Assembly (NCBI RefSeq): GCF_000526315.1
Contig: NZ_JAFV01000001.1
Span: forward strand, 3,288,501-3,352,500
DNA length: 64,000 bases
Direction of reading: 5' to 3'
Source: Methylopila sp. 73B
Lineage (GTDB): Bacteria; Pseudomonadota; Alphaproteobacteria; Rhizobiales; Methylopilaceae
The notes beneath the pieces were generated by a model that did no database searches, was not told the DNA's origin, and saw only the letters and a program-made list of their open reading frames with translations. Position numbers and translations under genes: made by a program. This document shows, one piece after another, positions 1 through 9,261 of the stretch (position 1 is its first letter; each line of letters begins with the position of its first letter).

Positions 1-353
1 GCGCGGCGCGCAACATCGAGGAAGGCGGCTCGCTGACCATCATCGCCTCGGCGCTGATCGACACCGGCAGCCGCATGGACGAGGTGATCTTCGAGGAGTT
101 CAAGGGCACCGGCAACTCCGAGATCATCCTGGACCGCAAGGTTTCGGACAAGCGCACCTTCCCGGCGATGGACATCACCCGCTCGGGCACGCGCAAGGAA
201 GAGCTCATCGTTCCGGCCGATACCCTCAAGAAGATGTATGTGCTTCGCCGCATCCTGAACCCGATGGGCACCGTCGACGCGATGGAGTTCCTGCTGGACA
301 AGCTGCGCTCCACCAAGACCAACGGCGACTTCTTCGACTCGATGAACACCTGA
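1..353 (+). CDS. rho: Transcription termination factor Rho, C-terminal part (partial)
   Basis: The reading frame is open from the window edge (frame of base 3) to a TGA at 351-353, giving the last 116 or so residues of Rho, the hexameric RNA-dependent ATPase that ends transcription. Recognisable Rho sequence includes [20 protein letters not shown], the GTGNSEI stretch near the Q/R-loop region, and the terminal segment [14 protein letters not shown]. The N-terminal RNA-binding domain and the Walker motifs lie outside the window. In many alphaproteobacteria rho is followed by mnmE; here mnmE is about 24 kb away. Identification is by motif recall and is very secure. Confidence 0.97.
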   Translation, partial: AARNIEEGGSLTIIASALIDTGSRMDEVIFEEFKGTGNSEIILDRKVSDKRTFPAMDITRSGTRKEELIVPADTLKKMYVLRRILNPMGTVDAMEFLLDKLRSTKTNGDFFDSMNT

Positions 354-450
354 TCCGGGGTCGCGGCGCCTGCGCGCAGCAACCGAGGCCGCGCGCTCGG
401 GCGTCGTTCCCGCTTGCCGAGCCGGCCGTCTCCGTGCTCCCAATGCGGCC

Positions 451-1218
451 ATGACGGCGGTCCGCTCCCTTTCACGGCTCTTCGGCGCGATCGTGGTCGC
501 GCTCGTCGTCGCCGCGCCCGCCCGGGCCGAGCTCAGCTTTCCCTCCTTCACGAACTACGTCGTCGACCAGGCGGGGGTGATCCCTCCGGCCGACGAGAGC
601 GCGCTCGTCGCGAAGCTGAAGAGCTTCCAGGAGCGCACCGGCCGGCAGCTTGCGGTCGCGACCGTGCCCTCGCTGCAGGGAACCTCGGTCGAGGACTTCG
701 GCAACCGTCTGTTCCGCGCCTGGAAGTTGGGGGACGCGACCCGCGACGACGGCGCGCTGCTCCTCGTCGCGCCGACCGAGCGCAAGGTGCGCATCGAGGT
801 CGGCTACGGGCTTGAAGGCGACCTCACGGACGCCGTGTCCCGGCTGATCATCGAGAACGCCATCCTGCCGCGGTTCCGCGCCGGCGATTTCAGCGGCGGG
901 ATCGCGCGCGGCGCCGACGACGTCATGGCGGTGTTTTCGGGGCAGGCCGACGAGTACAAGGCGCGCGCCGCCGCCCAGCGGGACGAGGAGCCGCCGCCGA
1001 TCGTGCTGATCGTCATGGGGCTGTTCCTGCTGCTCTTCCTTTACAGCTTCATCCGCAGCCTGCGCTCTGGCGGCGTTTCGCGACGCCGGTCGAGTCCCTG
1101 GATCATCGGCGGCCCCGGCTTCGGCGGGGGTGGCGGAGGCTGGTCCGCCGGCGGAGGCGGTTTTTCGGGCGGGGGCGGCGGGTCCTCCGGCGGCGGCGGG
1201 GCCTCGGGCGGATGGTGA
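451..1218 (+). CDS. TPM-domain secreted/membrane protein (YgcG family)
   Basis: A 255-residue protein with an N-terminal signal peptide (cleavage likely after ARA at residue 26), a TPM domain (about 32-165, starting YVVDQAGVIPP and including the DDGALLLVAP and VGYGLEG stretches), one membrane helix (about 184-203) and a glycine/serine-rich tail (about 220-255). This is the layout of YgcG-type TPM proteins, whose domain faces the periplasm or cell surface; the biochemical role in bacteria is poorly defined. The stop overlaps the start of the next TPM gene by 7 bp, so the two are probably co-transcribed. No LemA gene, the usual neighbour, lies directly upstream. Confidence 0.9.
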   Translation: MTAVRSLSRLFGAIVVALVVAAPARAELSFPSFTNYVVDQAGVIPPADESALVAKLKSFQERTGRQLAVATVPSLQGTSVEDFGNRLFRAWKLGDATRDDGALLLVAPTERKVRIEVGYGLEGDLTDAVSRLIIENAILPRFRAGDFSGGIARGADDVMAVFSGQADEYKARAAAQRDEEPPPIVLIVMGLFLLLFLYSFIRSLRSGGVSRRRSSPWIIGGPGFGGGGGGWSAGGGGFSGGGGGSSGGGGASGGW

Positions 1219-1847
1219 CGGCTGCAAGCTGCCCGGCCTTGACCGCCGATGACCGGGCGCGCATCGCTGCGGCCGTCGCCGCCGCCGAGGCCCGGACCTC
1301 GGCGGAGATCGTCGTGGTGGTGGAGACCGATCCCTGCGAGGAGGGCGACGCCACCGTTGCGCTCGTCGCAGCGGGTTTCCTTGCGATCGCCGTCGGCGGT
1401 CTGCTGTCCTGGACCGGGCTTCGGCTCGAAGGCGTGGTGATCGCGCAGGCCGCGCTGTTTGCGGGGCTGGCCGCCCTCGCGGCTTCGTCGCGGGTGCGGC
1501 GCGCGCTCGGCGTGGGCCGGCTGCCCTCGCACGCCGCCCATCAGGCGGCCCTGCGGGCCTTCGACGATCTCGGCCTCGCGCGGACCAAGGAGCGGACGGG
1601 CGTGATGATCCACGTCGCGGTCGCGGACAGGCGCGTCGAGATCGTGGCGGACGAAGGCGTCCATGCGGCGATCGCGCCGGAGACCTGGGCGGAGGAGGTG
1701 GAGATGGTCGTCTCCGCCGCGCGCGCGGGCCGCCTGGTCGACGGGCTCGTGCAGGCGGTGGAGACCTGCGGCGCCGCGCTGGCGCAGGCCCTGCCGCCGG
1801 AGCCCGGCCTCGGGAACGAGCTCCCGAACGCGCCGATCGTGCGCTGA
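1212..1847 (+). CDS. Second TPM-domain membrane protein
   Basis: A 211-residue protein starting at an ATG that overlaps the 3' end of the preceding TPM gene. It begins with a short TPM-like segment (ALTADDRARIAAAVAAAEARTSAEIVVVVE), has two hydrophobic segments (about 52-90), and then the second half of the TPM fold (RTGVMIHVAVADRRVEIVADEGVHA). Splitting of the TPM fold around two membrane helices is typical of the partner of YgcG-type proteins in alphaproteobacteria. Its 3' end is only 4 bp from the convergent AEC transporter gene. Function unknown; an envelope role is inferred from the topology. Confidence 0.85.
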   Translation: MVTAASCPALTADDRARIAAAVAAAEARTSAEIVVVVETDPCEEGDATVALVAAGFLAIAVGGLLSWTGLRLEGVVIAQAALFAGLAALAASSRVRRALGVGRLPSHAAHQAALRAFDDLGLARTKERTGVMIHVAVADRRVEIVADEGVHAAIAPETWAEEVEMVVSAARAGRLVDGLVQAVETCGAALAQALPPEPGLGNELPNAPIVR

Positions 1848-1851
1848 CGCC

Positions 1852-2787
1852 TCACACCACGCCCAGCACCCAGAGCCAGCCCGAGACCGTGACGACCGAC
1901 AGCGCGGTCGAGACCGCGATGGCGGCGGACGACGTCGTTTCGCCGGTCTTGTAGCGGGCCGCGACGAGGTAGGCGTTGATGCCGCTCGGCATGGCGGCGA
2001 ACAGCACGGCCACGCCGCCCCACACGGGCGGCACCGGCAGCACGTAGAACGCGAGGACCCACACCAAAAAGGGATGAACGATCAGCTTGAGCGCGGTGAT
2101 GGTCAGCACCGGGACGCGGTCGCTCAGGATCCCGTAGCGCTTCAGCGCGAGGCCCATGGAGACGAGCGCGCAGGGGCTGGCGGTCGCCGCGAGCTGGTCG
2201 ACGATCGATTTCGCGGCCCCCGTCGGGGCCACGCCGGCGCTCTTCGCGGCGACGCCGACGGCGAGAGCCAGGATGATCGGATGGGTGACGATGGTCTTCG
2301 CCAGCCGCCACGCGACCTCGAGCGGGCGGCCCGCCGCCCCGGAGGATTCGATCAGCAGCGCCGCCACCGACATCATGATCGGAAGGTGGATCGCCAGCAA
2401 CAGGAACAGCGGCACCGCGCCCGCGTCGCCGTAGGCCTGCAGGATCAGCGGCACGCCGACGAGCACGGTGTTCGACTGGCCGCAGGCGAAGCCGTGGATC
2501 GCGGCCTCGCGGCGGTCGCGCTTGAACACCCGGATCGCCAGCCACATGCCGACAGTCCAGACCACCGCGACGCCGCCGAAATAGGCGACCCAGTAGCCCC
2601 AAGGGTTGGCGTCGGCGTCCGCGCCGGTCGCAAGCGTCCGGAAAATCAGCGCCGGCACGGCGATCAGAAACACATAGTCCGACAGTCCGTCGCCGGCGCG
2701 GTCGCCGAGAAGCTTCAGCTTGCCCGCGAAAAAGCCGAGTCCGATCAAGCCGAAGGTCGGCAGGACGATGGCGATGAGGTTGGACAT
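1852..2787 (-). CDS. AEC family transporter (auxin efflux carrier-type permease)
   Basis: A 311-residue, almost entirely hydrophobic protein with about ten predicted membrane segments in two bundles, beginning IAIVLPTFGLIGLGFFAGK, the characteristic N-terminus of the AEC/PIN-like family. The C-terminal bundle ends with the usual segment after FAAMPSGINAYLVAARYK. Bacterial AEC proteins export or import small carboxylates such as malate or malonate, but the substrate cannot be read from sequence. It is transcribed towards the TPM genes (convergent, 4 bp apart) and away from the hybrid kinase gene; the 149-bp gap to that gene must contain both promoters. Confidence 0.9.
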   Translation of the reverse strand: MSNLIAIVLPTFGLIGLGFFAGKLKLLGDRAGDGLSDYVFLIAVPALIFRTLATGADADANPWGYWVAYFGGVAVVWTVGMWLAIRVFKRDRREAAIHGFACGQSNTVLVGVPLILQAYGDAGAVPLFLLLAIHLPIMMSVAALLIESSGAAGRPLEVAWRLAKTIVTHPIILALAVGVAAKSAGVAPTGAAKSIVDQLAATASPCALVSMGLALKRYGILSDRVPVLTITALKLIVHPFLVWVLAFYVLPVPPVWGGVAVLFAAMPSGINAYLVAARYKTGETTSSAAIAVSTALSVVTVSGWLWVLGVV

Positions 2788-2936
2788 GGCGGCTCGGGAT
2801 CGGAAAGCGGAAGGTGGGGATAGCGCGCGAGGAGCGCAGGTTTCCGCAATCGGTTTAGCCCATCTTTAAGCTCGAGGGCGCCACGGTCCAGCGAAGACCC
2901 GCCCTCGGACAGACGCAAACCGGAGCCGCCCGCCGC

Positions 2937-4040
2937 ATGATCGCGACCGCGAGCCACGTCGACGACGACCTGGCGCCCAGCGCCGACCGCCGCATCGCCG
3001 TGGCCGCCCACGAGATCCGCACGCCGCTCGGCGGCATCCTGGCGTTGGCGGACTTGCTGCTGGCCGAGGATCTGTCGGAGGCGGCCCGCGGCCACGCCGC
3101 AGCCCTGAAGACGGCGGCCGAGCATCTGTTCGGCGTCGCCAGCACGCTGCTCGGCGCAAGCGCGCCGCAGCCTCGGCGGGAGCTCGACTTTGCGGTGTTT
3201 CTCGCCCGCGTCGCGCCGGCGCTCAGCGCCCGGGCGGCCCTGAAGGGCCTCGCTTTCGCCGCGACGCTGGACCCGCGCCTGCCGGAGAGCGCCCTCGCCG
3301 ACGAAGGCGCGCTGCGGCAGATCGTCGAAAACCTCGCCGACAATGCGCTGCGGGTGACCGACCGCGGGCGCATCGAGCTCGCGCTGGAATGGGCGGCCGA
3401 AGACGAGGCCTCGGTGACGCTCCGCATCGTGGTGCGCGACACCGGCCCCGGCCTCGGCCAGCGTCCCGAGCGGCTGTTCGAGCCATTTGTCCAGGGCGAA
3501 GGGGCGCCGGGAGGCGCCGGCCTCGGTCTGTCGCTGGTGGCGACGCTGGCGCGCGACATGGGCGGCGGCGCGGCGGCGGCGAACCGGCCCGAGGGCGGCG
3601 CCGAGGTGATCGCCACCGCGCGGCTCGATCGCGTGACGCCAGCTCCGCCGCCGCTCTGCGGGCTCCGGCGGGTGCTGGTGGCCGAGGACAACGCGGTGAA
3701 CCAGCGCGTGCTGGGCACTCTGCTCGAGCATTTCGGCCTCGTCTTCGACATCGCGCCGGATGGGGAGGCCGCGGTCGCGGCGGTCGCGACCGGCCGCTAC
3801 GACCTGGTGCTGATGGACGCGACCATGCCCAAGATGGACGGGCTCGACGCCACGCGCACAATCCGCGCTCTGCCTGCGCCGCTCGGCCACATCCGCATCG
3901 TCGGCGTCACAGCCCGCGCCTTCGCGGAGGAGATCGCGGCGTTCCGAGCGGCGGGGGTCGACGACGTCGTCACCAAGCCGATCTCGGTCGGCGATCTCTG
4001 GAGCGCGATCGGAGCGGGGGCCGAGCAGGCTGAGGGTTGA
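2937..4040 (+). CDS. Soluble hybrid histidine kinase-response regulator
   Basis: A 367-residue cytoplasmic protein without any membrane segment or recognisable sensor domain. It starts almost directly with the HisKA dimerisation helix (AAHEIRTPLGG, phospho-acceptor His25), followed by a HATPase domain (N-box VENLADNALRV, G1 DTGPGLG, G2 GAGLGLSL) and a receiver domain (LVAEDNAVNQRVL, phospho-Asp about 294 in LMDATMPKMDG, conserved Lys in VTKPIS). Such minimal hybrid kinases usually take input from a partner protein. No partner or output regulator is adjacent, so the pathway is unknown. The gene ends before repeat C1 and is convergent with rmuC. Confidence 0.9.
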   Translation: MIATASHVDDDLAPSADRRIAVAAHEIRTPLGGILALADLLLAEDLSEAARGHAAALKTAAEHLFGVASTLLGASAPQPRRELDFAVFLARVAPALSARAALKGLAFAATLDPRLPESALADEGALRQIVENLADNALRVTDRGRIELALEWAAEDEASVTLRIVVRDTGPGLGQRPERLFEPFVQGEGAPGGAGLGLSLVATLARDMGGGAAAANRPEGGAEVIATARLDRVTPAPPPLCGLRRVLVAEDNAVNQRVLGTLLEHFGLVFDIAPDGEAAVAAVATGRYDLVLMDATMPKMDGLDATRTIRALPAPLGHIRIVGVTARAFAEEIAAFRAAGVDDVVTKPISVGDLWSAIGAGAEQAEG

Positions 4041-4086
4041 GGGCCAGGCCCCTTTCGGGGCCGTCTTCGATTCATGCAGGAAACGC

Positions 4087-4250
4087 GGGGATCCCTCCTC
4101 GCGCCGGAGGCGTGGGGAGGGTGGCCTCGGCGAAGCCCGGTCGGGTGGGGACCTTGGGCGCAGACACCAAGTCAACCGACCGAGCTTTATCCGGCGCACA
4201 CCCACCCGGCCGGGCTTCGCCCGTCCACCCTCCCTCTCGGGGAGGGACGC
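4087..4250. repeat. Long palindromic intergenic repeat, family C copy 1
   Basis: The gap between the convergent hybrid-kinase and rmuC genes is filled by an inverted arrangement: GGGATCCCTCCTCGCGCC, then GGGGAGGGTGGCC and GGTCGGGTGGGG on the left, and CCACCCGGCCGGGC, CCACCCTCCCTC and GGGGAGGGA on the right. The same outline occurs at 21933-22089 and, in the opposite order, at 38691-38873. I found no coding signal in it. It probably forms a long RNA hairpin and may end transcription from both sides. Confidence 0.8.
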
Positions 4251-4315
4251 CCGCGCCCTATCCTCAAGTCATCCTCAAGCCGCCCGAGGGTCGTCGCCGG
4301 AGTGATCTGACGTCC

Positions 4316-5491
4316 CTACTCCGCCGCGTCCCGGCGCAGCGGGTTCGGCAGGGCTTCGGGCTCGGCCATGGGCCCGAGCTCCATCTGCTCGATGCGGGCT
4401 CCGCGGCGGCCGATCTTCTCGGCCGAGATCGCGATCTGGTCGAGGTCGGCGGTGGCCTGCCCGAAGTGGCTCTTGAGCTTCTCCACCCGCTCGCCGATGC
4501 GGCGGACGTCCTCCATCAGCCGGCCGACCTCCGCCTGCAGCACATGCGCCTGCTCGCGCATCGCGGCGTCGCGGGTGAGGCCCTGCACCACCTGCACGGC
4601 GAGCATCAGCAGCGAGGGCGAGACGATCAGCACCCGCGCCCGGTAGGCGCGCGCGGTCACGTCCTCGAACCGCTCGGCGAGCTCGGCGTGAATCTGCTCG
4701 GAGGGCACGAACAGCAGCGCCACGTCCTGGGTCTCGCCGGCCAGCAGGTACTTGTCGCCGACGTCCGCGATGTGCCGGCCGACGTCGGCGCGCACCCGCG
4801 CTTCCGCCGCCTTCACGGCCTCGGGGGTCTCAGCCGTGCGCAGGCGCTCGAACCCTTCCAGCGGGAACTTGGCGTCGACCGCGAGGCCGCGCGGGTCGCC
4901 GGGCAGGCGGATCAGCGCGTCGGGACGTACGCCGGTGGAGAGCCGCGCCTGGAAGGCGTAGGCCGAGGGCGGCAGGGCGTCCTTGAGGATCGCCTCCATG
5001 CGGCCCTGCCCGAAGGCGCCGCGGGCGGGCTTGTTCGACAGGATGGCCTTCAAGTCCGTCACTTGGCCCGCGAGCGCGCCGATCTGGGCGCCGGCGGCGT
5101 CGATCACCGCGAGCCGGGCCTCCAGTCGCGACAACTGCTCGGAGGTCGCCTGCCCGCTCGCGGCCAGCCCGTCGCCGACGCGGGCCCCGACCGCGTCGAG
5201 CCGTTCCGCGACCCCGCGCGCGAGATCGGCCTGCCGCGCGCCGAGCGCGGACGCGAAGGCCTGCAGCCGGCCGCTTGCTTCGGACTGCTGGCGCTCGAGC
5301 CCGGCAAGCCGGGCCTCCGCCTCCCGCGCCCGCCATGCGGCCTCGGCGCTCGCGTTGTGCTGGATCGAGGCCGAACGGAACAGCGCGACGATGACGATGA
5401 GCAGCGCGCCGAGCACAGCCGCGCCGAGCCCCGCCAGCGTTTCGCCGAGGCTGAGGGCATGACCGCCGACGACAAGGAGAGTTTCGGACAT
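4316..5491 (-). CDS. rmuC: DNA recombination protein RmuC
   Basis: A 391-residue protein from the ATG at 5491 (MSETLLVV); an in-frame GTG at 5512 would add seven residues. A membrane anchor (about 13-38) is followed by a coiled-coil region (about 45-130) and the RmuC nuclease-like core, recognisable by [47 protein letters not shown] and [15 protein letters not shown]. RmuC limits recombination between short inverted repeats; the exact activity is still inferred from the restriction-endonuclease-like fold. The gene diverges from def; the short gap contains a GCCCTTGC/GCAAGGGC palindrome near 5559-5575. Confidence 0.93.
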   Translation of the reverse strand: MSETLLVVGGHALSLGETLAGLGAAVLGALLIVIVALFRSASIQHNASAEAAWRAREAEARLAGLERQQSEASGRLQAFASALGARQADLARGVAERLDAVGARVGDGLAASGQATSEQLSRLEARLAVIDAAGAQIGALAGQVTDLKAILSNKPARGAFGQGRMEAILKDALPPSAYAFQARLSTGVRPDALIRLPGDPRGLAVDAKFPLEGFERLRTAETPEAVKAAEARVRADVGRHIADVGDKYLLAGETQDVALLFVPSEQIHAELAERFEDVTARAYRARVLIVSPSLLMLAVQVVQGLTRDAAMREQAHVLQAEVGRLMEDVRRIGERVEKLKSHFGQATADLDQIAISAEKIGRRGARIEQMELGPMAEPEALPNPLRRDAAE

Positions 5492-5624
5492 CGCGACAAT
5501 CGCCTCGAACACGCAAGATACGGCTGCAGTAACGCGAACAAATAAAGAACATGTTGACGCCCTTGCGGCAAGGGCTTATCGCCGGAGCCTCCCTTGGGTC
5601 TTTAAGAGCTGTCGAAACTGCGCC

Positions 5625-6197
5625 ATGGCCGCCTCGCCTCTCGTCTATCTTCCCGATTCCAAGCTGCGGCTCGTCAGCGCGCCGGTCGAACGCGTCGACG
5701 ACGAGGTCAAGGCGCTCGTCGCGACCATGTACGAGACGATGTACGACGCCGCCGGCATCGGGCTCGCGGCGATCCAGATCGGCGTCGCGAAGCGCGTGGT
5801 GACGATCGACCTCGCCGGCAAGGACGAGGCCCCGCAGCCGCTGACGCTGATCAACCCCGAGATCGTCAAGTCGTCCGACGAGCGGCAGGTCTACGACGAG
5901 GGCTGCCTGTCGATCCCAGACTACTACGAGGAGGTCGAGCGGCCGGCGCAGGTCACCGTGCGCTACCTCGACGAGACCGGCGCCCCGAAGGAGATCGAGG
6001 CCGACGGCCTGCTCGCGGTCTGCATCCAGCACGAGATCGATCATCTCAACGGCGTGCTGTTCATCGACCACATCTCGCGGCTCAAGCGGGACCGGGTGAT
6101 GAAGAAGTTCGAGAAGGCGCGCGCCGTGGGCGAGCTGCCGTCGTTCCCCCGCCGCGACAAGCGCGACCGCGCCGCGCCGGAGACGGTCGAGGCCTGA
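5625..6197 (+). CDS. def: Peptide deformylase
   Basis: A 190-residue enzyme that removes the formyl group from the initiator methionine of new proteins. All three family motifs are present: motif 1 as GIGLAAIQ (44-51; the classical form is GxGLAAPQ, and isoleucine at the Pro position is common in alphaproteobacteria), motif 2 EGCLS with metal ligand Cys94, and motif 3 QHEIDHLNG with His136 and His140 as metal ligands and Glu137 as catalytic base. It is the first gene of a def-fmt-truA operon. The order matches the shared chemistry: Fmt adds the formyl group and Def removes it. Confidence 0.97.
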   Translation: MAASPLVYLPDSKLRLVSAPVERVDDEVKALVATMYETMYDAAGIGLAAIQIGVAKRVVTIDLAGKDEAPQPLTLINPEIVKSSDERQVYDEGCLSIPDYYEEVERPAQVTVRYLDETGAPKEIEADGLLAVCIQHEIDHLNGVLFIDHISRLKRDRVMKKFEKARAVGELPSFPRRDKRDRAAPETVEA

Positions 6198-6220
6198 GCG
6201 GCCTCGTCCGCGCCCTATCC

Positions 6221-7153
6221 ATGACCCTTCGCCTCGTCTTCATGGGCACGCCGGACTTCGCGGCGCCCGTGCTGTCGGAGCTCGTCGGCCAGGGCCACGA
6301 GGTCGCGGCGGTCTACACCCGCGCGCCGAAGCCCGCAGGCCGCGGCATGGAGCTGACCAGGAGCCCGGTGCACCGCCTGGCGGACAGTTTTGGAATTCCC
6401 GTCGAGACGCCGCGCAGCTTCCGCGACGACGAAACGATCGCCCGCTTTGCGGAGCACGGCGCGGACCTCGCGGTCGTCGTCGCCTACGGGCTGATCCTGC
6501 CCAGGGCCGCGCTCGAGGCCCCTGAGCTCGGCTGCCTCAACTGCCATGCCTCGCTGCTGCCGCGCTGGCGCGGCGCGGCCCCCATCCAGCGCGCGATCAT
6601 GGCCGGCGACGCCGAGACTGGGGTGATGGCCATGCGCATGGAGGAGGGCCTCGACACCGGCCCCGTCGGCATGGCGGAGCGGCTTGCGATCGGCGCGGAC
6701 GAGACCGCCGGCGAACTGCACGACCGGCTTTCGCGCCTCGGCGCCGACCTCATGGGCCGCGCGGTCGCGGCGCTCGGGCGCGGCGGCCTCCAGTTCCGGG
6801 CGCAGGCCAGCGAGGGCGTCACCTACGCCGCCAAGATCGAAAAGGCTGAATCGCGGATCGACTGGGCGAAGCCCGCGCAGGCCGTTCACGACCACATCCG
6901 CGGGCTGTCGCCGTTTCCCGGCGCTTGGTTCGAGATCGAGGGCGCGCGCGGCCCCGAACGGGTCAAGGCGCTGCGCTCCACCCGCGTGGACGGCTCCGGC
7001 GCCCCTGGCGAGCTGCTCGACGACCGGCTGACGGTCGGCTGCGGCGACGGCGCCGTCCGCCTGCTGACGCTGCAGCGCGCCGGCAAGGGGCCGGTGGACG
7101 CGGGCGCCTTCCTCAACGGCGCGCGGCTCACGCCGGGCGCCCGCCTGCTCTGA
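6221..7153 (+). CDS. fmt: Methionyl-tRNA formyltransferase
   Basis: A 310-residue enzyme that formylates initiator Met-tRNA using 10-formyl-tetrahydrofolate. The N-terminal Rossmann-like domain carries the catalytic triad Asn107-His109-Asp145 (in [18 protein letters not shown] and EEGLDTGP), with positions almost identical to those in E. coli. A C-terminal OB-fold follows from about residue 205 ([24 protein letters not shown]). It lies 23 bp after def and 1 bp before truA, so it is surely co-transcribed with them. Confidence 0.97.
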   Translation: MTLRLVFMGTPDFAAPVLSELVGQGHEVAAVYTRAPKPAGRGMELTRSPVHRLADSFGIPVETPRSFRDDETIARFAEHGADLAVVVAYGLILPRAALEAPELGCLNCHASLLPRWRGAAPIQRAIMAGDAETGVMAMRMEEGLDTGPVGMAERLAIGADETAGELHDRLSRLGADLMGRAVAALGRGGLQFRAQASEGVTYAAKIEKAESRIDWAKPAQAVHDHIRGLSPFPGAWFEIEGARGPERVKALRSTRVDGSGAPGELLDDRLTVGCGDGAVRLLTLQRAGKGPVDAGAFLNGARLTPGARLL

Positions 7154-7154
7154 C

Positions 7155-7907
7155 ATGGCCCGTTTCCGGCTTCTGGTGGAGTATGACGGCGCGCCCTTCG
7201 CCGGCTGGCAGCGGCAGGCCAATGGCGCCTCCGTGCAGGGCGCGCTCGAAGACGCCTTTCGAGCCTTCGCCAATGAGGCGGTGGTGGTGAAGGGCGCTGG
7301 GCGCACCGACGCCGGCGTGCACGCCAGCGGCCAGGTCGCCCATGTGGACCTCGCCCGTGAGTGGCGGACCGACACGGTGCGCGACGCGGTCAACGCCCAT
7401 CTCCGCCCGCTGCCCGTCGCCGTGCTGGAGGCGGAGCGGGTGTCCGACGCCTTCGACGCGCGGTTCTCGGCCGTCCGTCGGCACTACGTCTACCGCGTCG
7501 TCGACCGCCGGCCGCCGCTGGCGCTGGACGCCGGCCGGGCTTGGCGCGTGCCGAAGCCGCTCGACGTCGCGGCGATGGACGCGGCCGCCAAGCGCCTGCT
7601 CGGCCGGCACGATTTCACCACCTTCCGCTCCGCCCACTGCCAGGCGACGAGCCCCTTGCGCACGCTCGACCGGCTCGACGTGGCGCGCGAGGGACAGGCG
7701 GTCCTGATCCGCACCGACGCGCGCTCATTCCTGCACAACCAGGTGCGCTCCATGGCGGGCTCGCTGGTGGAGGTCGGGATCGGCCGCTGGATCGCGGACG
7801 ATCTCGCGCAGGCCCTCGAGAAGGCCGACCGCGCGGCCTGCGGCCCCGTGGCGCCGCCGGAAGGGCTCACGCTGACGCAGGTCGACTACCCCGAGACGGC
7901 GCGCTAG
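7155..7907 (+). CDS. truA: tRNA pseudouridine(38-40) synthase TruA
   Basis: A 250-residue pseudouridine synthase that isomerises uridines 38-40 in the anticodon arm. The catalytic aspartate is Asp52 in [14 protein letters not shown]. Other TruA hallmarks are [12 protein letters not shown] near the N-terminus, [16 protein letters not shown], the [15 protein letters not shown] segment and [17 protein letters not shown]. The ATG follows the fmt stop by one base, showing tight coupling within def-fmt-truA. Length and motifs are normal. Confidence 0.97.
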   Translation: MARFRLLVEYDGAPFAGWQRQANGASVQGALEDAFRAFANEAVVVKGAGRTDAGVHASGQVAHVDLAREWRTDTVRDAVNAHLRPLPVAVLEAERVSDAFDARFSAVRRHYVYRVVDRRPPLALDAGRAWRVPKPLDVAAMDAAAKRLLGRHDFTTFRSAHCQATSPLRTLDRLDVAREGQAVLIRTDARSFLHNQVRSMAGSLVEVGIGRWIADDLAQALEKADRAACGPVAPPEGLTLTQVDYPETAR

Positions 7908-7942
7908 ACCTGCCCGACGTGTCCGCTTTCAGGGAGCCGCCG

Positions 7943-8272
7943 ATGTTCGTCGCCATGAACCGCTTCAAGGTGTTCGCCGCCGAGGCCGAGGCCTTCGAGA
8001 CCGTGTGGCGCGAGCGCGACCGTCATCTCGCCGAAGTCCCCGGCTTCGTGGAGTTCAGCCTGCTGAAGGGCCCGGCGGACGAGGAGACCGTGCTCTACGC
8101 CTCGCACACGATCTGGAGCTCGCGCGCCGCCTTCGAGGCCTGGACGAAGTCGGAGGCGTTCCGCGCCGCCCACCGCAACGCCGGCCAGAACAAGCCGATG
8201 TACGCCGGCCACCCGCAGTTCGAGGGCTTCGAGGCCGTGCTGCTGGAGAAGGCGCCGGCCGCAGCCGCCTGA
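7943..8272 (+). CDS. ABM-domain monooxygenase, probably HmuQ/IsdG-type heme-degrading enzyme
   Basis: A 109-residue single-domain protein. The start at 7943 follows AGGGAGCC with good spacing. The sequence MFVAMNRFKV, VPGFVEFSLLKGP, LYASHTIWSSRAAFEAWT and SEAFRAAH is that of the antibiotic-biosynthesis-monooxygenase (ABM) ferredoxin-like fold. From memory it is closest to the rhizobial heme oxygenases HmuQ/HmuD, which open the heme ring to release iron. His79 and Asn81 lie in the region where IsdG-type enzymes bind heme, but I could not align them. No heme-uptake genes are adjacent. ABM fold secure, heme role moderate. Confidence 0.75.
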   Translation: MFVAMNRFKVFAAEAEAFETVWRERDRHLAEVPGFVEFSLLKGPADEETVLYASHTIWSSRAAFEAWTKSEAFRAAHRNAGQNKPMYAGHPQFEGFEAVLLEKAPAAAA

Positions 8273-8383
8273 GGGTTGGAAAACCCGCCGTGCGGCGTCG
8301 GAGATCGTGACGTCCGCCGCCGCATGGGCTAACGCTGCGCTCCGACCGCGGCCCGCGGAATGGCCGCGCCGTTGGAGACAGCC

Positions 8384-9085
8384 ATGACCGAGATCGCCCC
8401 CGCCCTCTCCTCCCGCGACGCCGTGGGCCGCCGCGTCGCGCGCATGATGCTCGAGGTGGGCGCGATCCACATTCGCCCGGAAGAGCCGTTCATCTTCACC
8501 TCTGGCTGGGCGAGCCCGGTCTACACCGACTGCCGCAAACTCATCTCCTACCCGCGCCTGCGGGCCCAGCTGATGGACGACGCCGCCGCGACGATCCTGC
8601 GCGAGGTCGGCTACGAGAGCCTCGACGCGGTGGCGGGCGGCGAGACCGCCGGCATTCCCTTTGCGGCCTGGATCGCCGAGCGGCTGATGCTGCCGATGCT
8701 CTACGTGCGAAAGAAGCCGAAGGGTTTTGGCCGCAACGCCCGCATCGAGGGCGCGGTCACCGAAGGCCACCGCACCATCCTGATCGAGGACCTGACGACC
8801 GACGGCGGCTCCAAGGTCGCCTTCTGCGAGGCGCTGCGCGAGGCGGGGCAGGTGGTGGAGCACGCCTTCGTGCTGTTCCACTACGGCATCTTCCCGCAGA
8901 GCCGCGAGACCATGGACCGCATCGGCGTGAAGCTGCACGAGCTCGCGACGTTCTGGGACGTGCTGGCGGTCGCGAAGGAGGACGGCAAGCTCGACGCCGG
9001 CAAGCTCGCGGACGTCGAGGCCTTCCTCAACGCGCCCGCCGCCTGGTCCGCCGCCCACGGCGGCAAGGCGAGCTTCGGGGATTGA
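8384..9085 (+). CDS. pyrE: Orotate phosphoribosyltransferase
   Basis: A 233-residue enzyme of UMP synthesis that transfers phosphoribose from PRPP to orotate. The start at 8384 is preferred over the ATG at 8360 because GGAG lies six bases upstream of 8384. Motifs: [17 protein letters not shown] (orotate/phosphate site), [11 protein letters not shown], the [12 protein letters not shown] lysine loop, and the PRPP-binding stretch [13 protein letters not shown]. The long form with a C-terminal extension is typical of alphaproteobacteria. The gene is convergent with lptE, and a palindromic repeat sits in the gap. Confidence 0.96.
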   Translation: MTEIAPALSSRDAVGRRVARMMLEVGAIHIRPEEPFIFTSGWASPVYTDCRKLISYPRLRAQLMDDAAATILREVGYESLDAVAGGETAGIPFAAWIAERLMLPMLYVRKKPKGFGRNARIEGAVTEGHRTILIEDLTTDGGSKVAFCEALREAGQVVEHAFVLFHYGIFPQSRETMDRIGVKLHELATFWDVLAVAKEDGKLDAGKLADVEAFLNAPAAWSAAHGGKASFGD

Positions 9086-9138
9086 GATCGCCATCGGGGT
9101 CCGGCGGTCGCCGGACCGATGGGACATCAAGCGTCGTC

Positions 9139-9220
9139 ATGGTCCGGCTTGACCGGACCATCCACTTGCGACGAAGCGCTCGACGTCTGGGATGGTCCTC
9201 CGGTCAAGCCGGAGGACGAC
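9139..9220. repeat. Palindromic intergenic repeat, family B
   Basis: Two short palindromes lie between the convergent ends of pyrE and lptE: ATGGTCCGGCTTGACCGGAC (9139 onward) and GGTCCTCCGGTCAAGCCGGA (about 9193-9212). They face each other and are separated by about 30 bp. This resembles the very common rhizobial intergenic palindrome of the type CGTCATGG...CCATCCA. Its position between gene ends fits a bidirectional terminator or an mRNA-stabilising hairpin. Confidence 0.75.
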
Positions 9221-9261
9221 GGAGAGGGCGGCCCGCACCTCTGCGCAAAGCTGGCCTCCGT

